Assembly: GCA_040756745.1 (NCBI GenBank)
Contig: JBFLYO010000001.1
Coordinates: 136,434-200,433, forward strand
Length of the DNA stretch: 64,000 nt
Reading direction: 5' to 3'
Origin: JBFLYO01 sp040756745
GTDB lineage: Bacteria > Bacteroidota > Ignavibacteria > UBA10030 > UBA6906
In this document: in pieces, positions 43,156 to 50,532 of the stretch
Layout of the letters: each line of letters opens with the position of its first letter
Numbering within the stretch: position 1 is the stretch's first letter
The notes under the pieces: generated by a model
Databases searched by the model: none
What the model was told of the DNA's origin: nothing
The model's input: the letters and a program-made list of their open reading frames with translations, nothing else
Program-made: the position numbers and the translations under genes

Positions 43156-43995
43156 ATGCCGGACTCCTCGCGTATCCCCTTCATTGCCGACCTGCAGCTG
43201 GCGCGGCGGCTCGAGTCCACCGACGCCTGGGTGAGCATCCTTGCCGCCCAGATTCACGCCCAGCTTCATCCCGATTCCGCATCGGTAGCGGAACCCATCG
43301 CCGGCGGGCACGCAGTCTTCACGGGCGTGGGTTCTCCATTGACGCAGGCGATTGGTATCGGGCTCAAAGGCCCCGTGACTGAGTCCGATATGGAGCGGCT
43401 GGAAGCGTTCTTTGAAGTGCGGGGATCCCCCACGCAGATCGAATTGTGCCCCCTTGCGGATCCCACACTTATGGAACAACTGAGCCTCCGCGGCTACCGG
43501 CTCCGTTCGTTCAGCAACATGCTCGTTCGCCCGCTGAAGGCCGCCGTACTCCACCCTCCCCCCTCAAACTCGGTCAGCGTCCAGAAATGCGGCCCAGGCG
43601 AGGCCGACGTTTGGACGCGCACTGTCGCTCAGGGGTTCGCCGAAGATATCGTCGTGCCCGATGAGAATGCCTCGGTTCTCAAAAGCCTCTTCCTCCGGTC
43701 TGACTCGACATGTCTCCTCGCATGGCTCGAAGGGCGTCCCGTGGGTGGCGGGGCCCTTGCGGTCCATGAAGGGGTTGCAGCGTTCTACGGTGCCAGCACG
43801 CTCCCGTCGTTCCGCAGGCGCGGCGTGCAGAAGGCGATCATCCAGGCGCTGCTCGCGCAGGCGGTAGAGGAGGGGTGCGACGTCGCATATACGCTGACCG
43901 TTCCGGGAAGCATCTCGCAGCGGAACGTCGAGCGCCAGCTGTTCAGGGTCGTTTACACGCGCGCGATGATGGTGAAGGAGATCCCCCCGAAATGA
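43156..43995 (+). CDS. GNAT-family N-acetyltransferase
   Basis: A 279-residue protein whose C-terminal half is a GNAT domain (AAFYGASTLPSFRRRGVQKAIIQALLAQAVEEG holds the acetyl-CoA pyrophosphate-binding turn R-R-R-G-V-Q). The N-terminal half (~1-130) may be a second, diverged GNAT fold. It starts 2 bp after the protease gene and its stop overlaps the PduS-like gene (ATGA), so it belongs to that run. Substrate unknown. Confidence 0.75.
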   Translation: MPDSSRIPFIADLQLARRLESTDAWVSILAAQIHAQLHPDSASVAEPIAGGHAVFTGVGSPLTQAIGIGLKGPVTESDMERLEAFFEVRGSPTQIELCPLADPTLMEQLSLRGYRLRSFSNMLVRPLKAAVLHPPPSNSVSVQKCGPGEADVWTRTVAQGFAEDIVVPDENASVLKSLFLRSDSTCLLAWLEGRPVGGGALAVHEGVAAFYGASTLPSFRRRGVQKAIIQALLAQAVEEGCDVAYTLTVPGSISQRNVERQLFRVVYTRAMMVKEIPPK

Positions 43996-45311
43996 GCAGC
44001 GAGCTCATCAGGCGGATCCGGGCAGCCGGCGTCGTCGGCGCGGGAGGAGCAGGGTTCCCCGCCCATGTCAAGGCGGCCGCCGCCGCCGATACCGTGATCG
44101 CCAACGGCGCCGAGTGCGAACCCCTCCTGCACAAGGACCTCGAACTTATGATGCGTGAGCCGGAGGCGGTCATCGGCGGATTGCGCATGATGATGAGCGC
44201 CGTCGGTGCATCGAACGGCATTATCGGCGTGAAGAGGAAATACGAAGAACGGCTGGCGACGCTGAGTGCGGCGGCGGGGAAGGAAGGTATCGCTGTTCAT
44301 TGGCTCGGCGACTTCTATCCGACCGGCGACGAATACATCCTCGTGTACGAAGCCACACGCCGGCTGATTCCACCGCAGGGAATTCCCCTCCAGGTCGGCG
44401 TTGTGGTCAATAACGTTGAAACGCTGCGCAACGTGTATCACGCTGCAGAGGGAACGCCCGTCACTTCGAAATTTATCACCGTGGCGGGCGCAGTAGCACA
44501 CCCTTCCACATTTGAAGTGCCCGTGGGGATCTCGTACGCGGAGGCCATAGCCGCGGCGGGGGGAACCGTCGAACGCGAGTGCGCCGTCTTCGCCGGCGGG
44601 ATTATGATGGGGACTCTCACTCGCGATCTTTCGTTGCCGGTGACAAAGACGCTGGCAGGACTCGTCGTCCTCCCCGTATCACACCGATTGGTGCAGCGCA
44701 AGAGCCTTCCCGCGCAGTCCATGCACCGCATCGGGAAATCGGCGTGCGACCAGTGCAGCTATTGTACCGAGTTCTGTCCACGGTACCTTCTGGGATACGA
44801 TGTGCAGCCGCACAAGGTGATGCGCAGCCTCGGGTTTACGGCGACCGGAGAAGAGGTCTGGAACCAGTGGGCCCAGCTGTGCTGTTCCTGCGGCCTCTGC
44901 ACGCTCTTTGCATGCCCGGAGGACCTCTACCCGAAAGAAGCCTGTGACAAGGCGAAGTCAGATCTGAAGGCCAGCGGTCTCGCATGGGAAGGAAGTCGGG
45001 AAGTGACGGTCCATCCCGTGTACGACGGACGTCACGTGCCGCTCCGTCAGCTCATCGGCAAGCTCGGCATACGAGAATACGATGTCGCAGCCCCGTACCG
45101 TGAAACGCGGTTCTCTCCGGCCTCGGTCCGCATCCCGCTTGCACAGCACATCGGCGCTCCGGCGCGCCCTGTCGTCCGTACGGGAACAACCGTCCGTGCC
45201 GGAGACGTTGTCGGTGAACATGCGGGAGAGTTGGCGGGCGCTTCCGTGCATGCGAGCATCGGAGGTGTTGTCTCGGCAGTAGACGGCGAAGTGGTGATCC
45301 AGCAGCGCTAA
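43992..45311 (+). CDS. pduS: PduS-like Fe-S flavoprotein (RnfC-related, microcompartment type)
   Basis: A 439-residue protein of the PduS/RnfC family. It has the N-terminal Gly-rich flavin/NADH region GVVGAGGAGFPAHVK, then NGAECEPLLHKDLELM, and two 4Fe-4S motifs, CDQCSYCTEFCPR and CCSCGLCTLFACP, near residues 250-310. Its C-terminal lipoyl-like part contains SVHASIGGVVSAVDGEVV. PduS passes electrons, for example to cobalamin, in bacterial microcompartments. The frame is open upstream, but the ATG at 43992 is right at the family N-terminus and couples to the previous stop. Its partner BMC gene follows after 15 bp. Confidence 0.85.
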   Translation: MSSELIRRIRAAGVVGAGGAGFPAHVKAAAAADTVIANGAECEPLLHKDLELMMREPEAVIGGLRMMMSAVGASNGIIGVKRKYEERLATLSAAAGKEGIAVHWLGDFYPTGDEYILVYEATRRLIPPQGIPLQVGVVVNNVETLRNVYHAAEGTPVTSKFITVAGAVAHPSTFEVPVGISYAEAIAAAGGTVERECAVFAGGIMMGTLTRDLSLPVTKTLAGLVVLPVSHRLVQRKSLPAQSMHRIGKSACDQCSYCTEFCPRYLLGYDVQPHKVMRSLGFTATGEEVWNQWAQLCCSCGLCTLFACPEDLYPKEACDKAKSDLKASGLAWEGSREVTVHPVYDGRHVPLRQLIGKLGIREYDVAAPYRETRFSPASVRIPLAQHIGAPARPVVRTGTTVRAGDVVGEHAGELAGASVHASIGGVVSAVDGEVVIQQR

Positions 45312-45326
45312 GAAGGGAGGAAAGTC

Positions 45327-45881
45327 ATGGCGGACATGAATGCGATCGGACTCGTGGAGTTGACAAGCATTGCGGCCGGGTATCAGGCCGCCGATGCGAT
45401 GCTGAAGGTTTCCGACGTCACGCTCCTCCTGTCCCGCAGCATCTGTTCGGGAAAGTACATCGTGCTGGTGGGGGGCGATGTTGCCGCGGTCCGGGCAAGC
45501 GTGGAGGCGGGATCCCAGTCGGCCGCCGGGATGGTGATCGATACGTTCATTATTCCGAATGTCCATGCAGGCGTGTTCCCCGCGATCGCAGGGACGAGCC
45601 AGGCCGAAGTGCTTGAAGCACTCGGGATCGTGGAGTCGTTCAGCGTTGCCTCGCTGATCGAGGCGGCCGATGCCGCAGTGAAGACCTCGAGAGTCAACCT
45701 GCTCGAGATTCGTCTTGCCATGGCCCTGGGCGGAAAGGCATTTGTCACGATGACGGGCGACGTGGCCGCCGTGACGTCGGCTGTCGCCGCCGCCGCCGCC
45801 GTCTGCGCCGACCGGGGACTCCTTGTCAATAAGGTCGTGATTCCGAATCCGAGGAAGGAGTTACTTAAGGAGCTGTTGTAG
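45327..45881 (+). CDS. pduT: PduT-like tandem BMC-domain shell protein
   Basis: A 184-residue protein with two BMC domains: IGLVELTSIAAGYQAADAMLKVSDV and a second copy from ~residue 97 (LGIVESFSVASLIEAADAAVKTSRV). After the first helix, SICSGKYIVLVGGDVAAV puts a Cys (C41) where PduT has the pore Cys that holds a 4Fe-4S cluster. PduT and PduS together are thought to carry electrons through a microcompartment shell. A strong GGGAGGAAAG site precedes the ATG. No other shell gene is near. Confidence 0.87.
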   Translation: MADMNAIGLVELTSIAAGYQAADAMLKVSDVTLLLSRSICSGKYIVLVGGDVAAVRASVEAGSQSAAGMVIDTFIIPNVHAGVFPAIAGTSQAEVLEALGIVESFSVASLIEAADAAVKTSRVNLLEIRLAMALGGKAFVTMTGDVAAVTSAVAAAAAVCADRGLLVNKVVIPNPRKELLKELL

Positions 45882-45892
45882 TGCTAAGATGA

Positions 45893-46000
45893 GGTCAAGG
45901 TCAAGGTTAAGGTCCAGGATGAAGAGAAGCCGACCCCTTACCCCTTGCCCTTACCTAACCCTTACCCTCAACCTTAACCTTAACCTTAACCTTAACCTCA
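45893..46000. repeat. Tandem hexamer repeats in inverted orientation
   Basis: The 132 bp between pduT and the next gene hold four purine-rich hexamers (GGTCAA, GGTCAA, GGTTAA, GGTCCA; 45893-45916) and, 36 bp on, eight complementary units (ACCTAA, CCCTTA, CCCTCA, four ACCTTA, ACCTCA; 45953-46000). The arms can pair, e.g. GGTTAAGGT with ACCTTAACC, so the RNA could form a hairpin. The short ORF across it (repeating Leu-Asn) is not a credible gene. Confidence 0.85.
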
Positions 46001-46013
46001 ATCTGCTTCCCCC

Positions 46014-46565
46014 ATGTCCCCCCCCAGCTCCATACTCACTCCCCGCCTGCTCCTGCGGAAGCCGGTGGCAGAAGACGCAAAGGAGGTGACGGAGGCATAC
46101 GCCCATGACGCCGACGTGACGCGCTTTCTGACGTGGAGGCCCGACCAGACTCCCGAGGAAATCGCAGCGTTTGTCGAGAGGGCGAGACTGGGTTGGGAGC
46201 AGGGAACCGCATTCACCTGGTCGATCCTGCTGAAAGAGACACGAGCCCTCATCGGCATGATCGACGCGCGTGTCGACGCCTACATGCTGAACGTCGGTTA
46301 CGTACTGGCAAGGGGACACTGGAACAAGGGGTACGCAACGGAGGCGCTGCGTGCGGTCATTGAATGGTCGGACCGCGAGGGGGAGATCTACAGGGTCTGG
46401 GCCGTGTGCGCCGTCGATAACCCTGCATCCGCGCGTGTGATGGAGAAAGCGGGGATGCAGCGCGAAGGGATCCTCCGCCGTTGGATGGTCTTTCCCAACA
46501 TCGGAGGAGCGCCGCTCGACTGCTACTGCTATGCCCGCGTGAAGGACGCACAGGGTTCAGGCTGA
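46014..46565 (+). CDS. RimJ/RimL-type N-acetyltransferase
   Basis: A 183-residue GNAT protein: LTPRLLLRKPVAEDAKEV, GYVLARGHWNKGYATEALRAVIEW and VDNPASARVMEKAGMQREGI are the standard acetyltransferase_3 motifs. It may acetylate protein N-termini or small molecules. It follows the hexamer repeats. A short GAGGCG/CGCCTC hairpin at 46564-46582 overlaps its stop, without a T-tract. Confidence 0.88.
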   Translation: MSPPSSILTPRLLLRKPVAEDAKEVTEAYAHDADVTRFLTWRPDQTPEEIAAFVERARLGWEQGTAFTWSILLKETRALIGMIDARVDAYMLNVGYVLARGHWNKGYATEALRAVIEWSDREGEIYRVWAVCAVDNPASARVMEKAGMQREGILRRWMVFPNIGGAPLDCYCYARVKDAQGSG

Positions 46566-46625
46566 GGCGAGGTTTGCGCCTCGTTCTGACGTTCGATACC
46601 TTAATCGCACCAAGTGGAGCTCACC

Positions 46626-47288
46626 ATGACGGGAACACTCGACAAATTGTTTACAGCTGAGGACAGACAACGGATCGCCGCCGCGGTGCGGGAGGCGGAG
46701 GTAAGAACGTCGGGCGAGATCGTGCCGTACGTCGTTGCGCAGAGCGACCAGTACGAAGAGGCGGAGTGGCGGGCCGGATTTGTCTGCGGCGTTCTTGCCT
46801 TTGCCGGCTTCACCGTCGTGCGAAGCTTCACGGTCGCCTGGGTTCCGTTGGACGTGATGGAGATTGCGCTTGCCACGCTCGGTGCGGGAGCCCTGGGAAT
46901 GCTCGCGGTGCGTTTACTCCCCGGTGTGAAGCGTTTGTGCGCAGGTGCGCGCATGGTCGATCAGCGGGTTGGGCAGCGGGCCGCGGAAGCGTTCATCCGG
47001 GAAGAGGTGTTCAATACGCGCGAGCGAACAGGCATCCTGATCTTTGTCAGCCTCCTCGAGCGGCGCGTCCTCGTCGTCGGCGACTCAGGAATTCACGCGA
47101 AGGTGAAGCAGGAGGACTGGGACGGGATTGTGCGGCGGGTCGTTGAGGGGATCACGCGCGGGAAGCCAGTCGAGGGACTGGTCGAAGCTATAAAGGCGTG
47201 CGGAGCTCTTCTGGAGGCCCACGGTGTTGCACGCCGTCGCGACGACCGCGATGAGCTGTCGGATTCCCTTCGCGTCGACAAAGACTGA
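46626..47288 (+). CDS. Membrane protein with TPM domain
   Basis: A 220-residue protein with a TPM (TLP18.3/Psb32/MOLO-1) domain: N-terminal part (~1-45, IAAAVREAEVRTSGEIVPYVV), two membrane segments (~54-100), then the rest (~115-190, FNTRERTGILIFVSLLERRVLVVGDSGI). It is the TPM type with a transmembrane insertion. The ATG at 46626 has GGAG 7 bases upstream. A second TPM gene follows after 9 bp. The function of this family is poorly known. Confidence 0.82.
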   Translation: MTGTLDKLFTAEDRQRIAAAVREAEVRTSGEIVPYVVAQSDQYEEAEWRAGFVCGVLAFAGFTVVRSFTVAWVPLDVMEIALATLGAGALGMLAVRLLPGVKRLCAGARMVDQRVGQRAAEAFIREEVFNTRERTGILIFVSLLERRVLVVGDSGIHAKVKQEDWDGIVRRVVEGITRGKPVEGLVEAIKACGALLEAHGVARRRDDRDELSDSLRVDKD

Positions 47289-47297
47289 CGAGCGCCG

Positions 47298-48215
47298 ATG
47301 TCTACTCTCACTCGCTTTTCCAGTGCGCTGTCCCTTGTCGTTCTGACAGTGACCGGCCTGGAAGGCGCTGAAGTGCCGTTCCTATCCGGCAGGGTCAACG
47401 ACTACGCAGGCATCCTTTCGGCTGAATCCACCGCGCATCTCAACGAATTGCTCAAGGCACATGAGGATTCGACCTCCAACCAGGTCGTTATCCTGACTAT
47501 TCCCAGCCTGGAAGGCGAGGATCTGGAATCGTTTTCCATCCGCGTCGTTGACCAGTGGAAGCTGGGCCAGAAGGGGAAGGACAACGGGGTGCTGTTGCTT
47601 GTCTCGCGCGATGACAGGAAGGTCCGCATCGAAGTGGGGAGGGGGCTCGAGGGAGATCTCCCCGATATTACCTGTGGCCTGATTATCCGCCGGGAGATCA
47701 TCCCACGTTTCAAGGAGGGCGATTACGACGCCGGAGTGGCCGGCGGAGTCACGGCCATCCTGGCGGCAATCCGCGGTTCGTATTCTGCCTCGGAGGAAGA
47801 ATCAGGAGGAGAAGGGGACATCGTGTTCAGCCTCCTTGCAGGGGGGATCTTCATCGTCGTGGTAGGCCTCTTTACCATGATCGGGCTCCTGACCAGAGGA
47901 GGTGCCTCCTGGTTTCTGTATGTGTTTCTTCTTCCATTCTGGATTGCATTCCCTTCGGCGATCCTTGGGGTCGTCCCCGGGGTAACAGCGTTCGGGCTGT
48001 ACGCCGTCGGTTTCCCGCTGATGAAGCTCTGGCTTGCACGAAGCAACCGCGGCAAGGAATTTGTACACATGCTCGCATCGAAGAAGATCTTCTCAACCGC
48101 TGGATCCGGCGGCGGATGGAGCTCGGGAAGCAGCGGATGGTCCAGTTCATCGGGAGGGAGCTTTTCCGGGGGAGGAGGAGGGTTCTCGGGAGGAGGAGCA
48201 TCCGGAAGTTGGTGA
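47298..48215 (+). CDS. YgcG-like TPM-domain membrane protein with Gly/Ser-rich tail
   Basis: A 305-residue protein: signal peptide (1-24), TPM domain (~27-155: VNDYAGILSAESTAHLNELL, NGVLLLVSRDDRKVRIEVGRGLEG), two or three membrane segments (~175-245), and a C-terminal tail of Gly, Ser and Trp ending SGGGASGSW. This is the layout of the YgcG/BatC-like family often encoded with LemA; no lemA is here. The 216 bp to the next gene show no clear feature. Confidence 0.85.
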   Translation: MSTLTRFSSALSLVVLTVTGLEGAEVPFLSGRVNDYAGILSAESTAHLNELLKAHEDSTSNQVVILTIPSLEGEDLESFSIRVVDQWKLGQKGKDNGVLLLVSRDDRKVRIEVGRGLEGDLPDITCGLIIRREIIPRFKEGDYDAGVAGGVTAILAAIRGSYSASEEESGGEGDIVFSLLAGGIFIVVVGLFTMIGLLTRGGASWFLYVFLLPFWIAFPSAILGVVPGVTAFGLYAVGFPLMKLWLARSNRGKEFVHMLASKKIFSTAGSGGGWSSGSSGWSSSSGGSFSGGGGGFSGGGASGSW

Positions 48216-48431
48216 GCCAGCAATGACACGATCACGCGCCCCCCAGACACTTCCGGCGGACGGGACGCCTGCAGATTCCCCCGATGCCACGCAGCAAGCA
48301 CTGCGTCTCCTCCTGTGAGTACTGCATTCCCCATGAGAACAATCTCCGGATCTACGTGTGCAGGAACCTGAAGGTCCCTCTCGCAGAGATGTGGTTGCGA
48401 CTCCGAGCACACGAATGATGATCCGACGACC

Positions 48432-48893
48432 ATGATCTGTGATCAGCTTGGACAGGCCCGAAAGTACGAGCCCATCCATCCCCGCTTTGCGGAGGCCTTT
48501 CGGGCGCTTGTGCGATCTGACCTCCGCTCGCTCCCTGAGGGAAGGCATGAGGTCGACGGAGAATCCCTGTACCTTCTCATTGCGCGCAATGACGGGTTGC
48601 CGAAAACACTCGCGGTGCTGGAGTCGCACCGCAGGTACATCGATATCCAGTTCGTGATCGAGGGGACGGATACCATGGGATGGAAGCCCGCTCGCGAATG
48701 TCGGGTGGTCTCGAAAGAATACGATGCCGACCGGGATGTCATGTTCTATGGAGATGTCCCTGCCACGTGGCTTGAGGTACGCTCGGGGATGTTCGCCATC
48801 TTCTTCCCCGATGATGCCCATGCGCCGCTGGTTTCCGAGGGGCGCATCCACAAAGCCATCGTGAAGGTTGCCGTCGGACATCCAGCGTCATGA
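48432..48893 (+). CDS. YhcH/YjgK/YiaL-family protein
   Basis: A 153-residue cupin-like protein of the YhcH/YiaL (DUF386) family, with HRRYIDIQFVIEGTDTMGW, FFPDDAHAPL and HKAIVKV, which hold the metal-binding residues. Members include the beta-subunit-like EbgC and proteins of sialic acid or sugar use. The true substrate is unknown. It stands alone, with the lysS promoter just after it. Confidence 0.85.
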   Translation: MICDQLGQARKYEPIHPRFAEAFRALVRSDLRSLPEGRHEVDGESLYLLIARNDGLPKTLAVLESHRRYIDIQFVIEGTDTMGWKPARECRVVSKEYDADRDVMFYGDVPATWLEVRSGMFAIFFPDDAHAPLVSEGRIHKAIVKVAVGHPAS

Positions 48894-48918
48894 ATCGCTT
48901 CGCGTGGCGCCTGTTTTC

Positions 48919-48947
48919 TTGATTCTCAGAACCGTTCTGGGTATTAT
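48919..48947 (+). promoter_or_regulatory. Sigma70-type promoter for lysS
   Basis: TTGATT (48919-48924), 17 bp, TATTAT (48942-48947). The spacer contains the inverted repeat CAGAA-CCG-TTCTG (48927-48939), a possible operator. Confidence 0.7.
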
Positions 48948-48982
48948 AAATGCTGACACCTTTCGTGATTGTGGAGAACTGA

Positions 48983-50494
48983 TTGGAACGGGAATCCGAC
49001 GCGGCAGAGCTCAATGAACTGATGGTCCGACGGCGCGAGGAGTTGAATCGCCTTCGCACCCTCGGTATTGATCCCTATCCCTACGAATTCGAACGTTCGG
49101 CCCTCTCTGCGGAAATCAAAGCGCAATTTGCCGATGACGCGCCGCTGCGGGACGTCGCCGTCGCAGGGCGCATCATGTCCCTGCGGAGGATGGGGAAGGC
49201 TTCCTTCTTCCATTGCGAAGATTCGGCGGGAAGGATCCAGGTGTACCTGAAGCGGGACGACCTCGGACCGGTGTACGATGCGTTCCGGCTGATGGATATC
49301 GGCGACATTGTGGGGGTTCAGGGGTTTGTCTTCAGGACAAAGATGGGGGAGATCTCCGTCCATGCCCGGACACTGACGCTGCTTTCCAAGTCGCTCCGCC
49401 CCCTCCCGGTGACGAAGGAAAAGGTCGACGAAGCGGGGAACAGGACGCTGTACGATCCCTTTACCGATAAGGAACTCCGTTACCGACAGCGCTATGTCGA
49501 CCTGATCGTGAACCCGCACGTGCGTGAGGTATTCCGGCGCCGCGCGACGATCGTCTCCACCATCCGTCGCATCCTCGACAGCAAAGGTTTTCTTGAAGTG
49601 GAGACGCCGGTACTCCAGCCGCAGTACGGCGGCGCCTTTGCGAAACCCTTCATCACTCATCACAACGCGCTGGACTGTGACCTCTACCTCCGCATCGCCG
49701 ACGAACTCTATCTGAAGCGGCTCATCATTGGGGGCTTCGACGGCGTGTACGAGATCGCCAAGGACTTCCGGAATGAGGGGATGGACCGGTCGCACAACCC
49801 CGAGTTCACGATGGTGGAGTTGTACGTGGCGTATCGGGATTACACCTGGATGATGGGACTGGTCGAAGAACTCGTCAGCCAGGTGGCGCTGGCATTGAAC
49901 GGTACCACGCGGGTAAGGATCGGCGACAGGGAAGTGGATGTCGCCTCTCCCTGGAAGCGGCTGACGATGGACGACGCCATCCGACAGCATACCGGCAGGT
50001 CGCTCCGCGGCCTCGACGAGCGGGAGCTGCGAAAGGTTGCCAAGGAGCTTCAGGTAGAAGTTGCGCCATCGGACGGCCCGGGAGCGATCATTGACGAAAT
50101 CTTCAGCGAAAAGGTGGAACGCCACCTGATCCTGCCGACGTTTATCATGGACTATCCGCTGGAAATGTCTCCCCTCGCGAAGCGTCACCGCTCCGAGGAT
50201 GGGCTTGTCGAACGGTTCGAGGCCATCTGCAATGGCCAGGAGATCTGCAACGCGTTCACCGAACTCAACGACCCGCTGGATCAGAGGGCGCGGTTCGAAG
50301 ACCAGATGCGGGCGAAGGCGAAAGGGGTGGAGGAGGTCCAGCCGCTCGACGAAGATTTCCTCCGGGCTCTCGAATATGGCATGCCCCCGACGGCTGGTCT
50401 CGGGTTGGGGATTGACCGCCTCGCCATGATCCTGACAGGCCAGGAGTCAATCCGCGACGTGATCCTCTTCCCCCACATGAGGCCGGAACGCTGA
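48983..50494 (+). CDS. lysS: Lysyl-tRNA synthetase, class II
   Basis: A 503-residue LysRS. The N-terminal OB domain binds the anticodon (VAGRIMSLRRMGKASFFHCEDSAGRIQVY). The catalytic core has RYRQRYVDLIVNP, FLEVETPVLQPQYGGAFAKPF, FRNEGMDRSHNPEFTMVE and the C-terminal motif GLGLGIDRLAMILTG. It starts with TTG at 48983, with GGAG 6 bases before. It has its own promoter, so it starts a new unit that continues into the TonB receptor gene 38 bp on. Confidence 0.95.
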   Translation: MERESDAAELNELMVRRREELNRLRTLGIDPYPYEFERSALSAEIKAQFADDAPLRDVAVAGRIMSLRRMGKASFFHCEDSAGRIQVYLKRDDLGPVYDAFRLMDIGDIVGVQGFVFRTKMGEISVHARTLTLLSKSLRPLPVTKEKVDEAGNRTLYDPFTDKELRYRQRYVDLIVNPHVREVFRRRATIVSTIRRILDSKGFLEVETPVLQPQYGGAFAKPFITHHNALDCDLYLRIADELYLKRLIIGGFDGVYEIAKDFRNEGMDRSHNPEFTMVELYVAYRDYTWMMGLVEELVSQVALALNGTTRVRIGDREVDVASPWKRLTMDDAIRQHTGRSLRGLDERELRKVAKELQVEVAPSDGPGAIIDEIFSEKVERHLILPTFIMDYPLEMSPLAKRHRSEDGLVERFEAICNGQEICNAFTELNDPLDQRARFEDQMRAKAKGVEEVQPLDEDFLRALEYGMPPTAGLGLGIDRLAMILTGQESIRDVILFPHMRPER

Positions 50495-50532
50495 ACGGCA
50501 ACAATGCTTCGCCCGATGAGGGCAGACGAACC

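Noticed and set aside
45893..46000. Possible CRISPR array
   Set aside because: Units are 6 bp and contiguous, without spacers or cas genes.
45889..46089. Short frame with repeating Leu-Asn residues
   Set aside because: It only translates the hexamer repeats and runs into the acetyltransferase gene in another frame.
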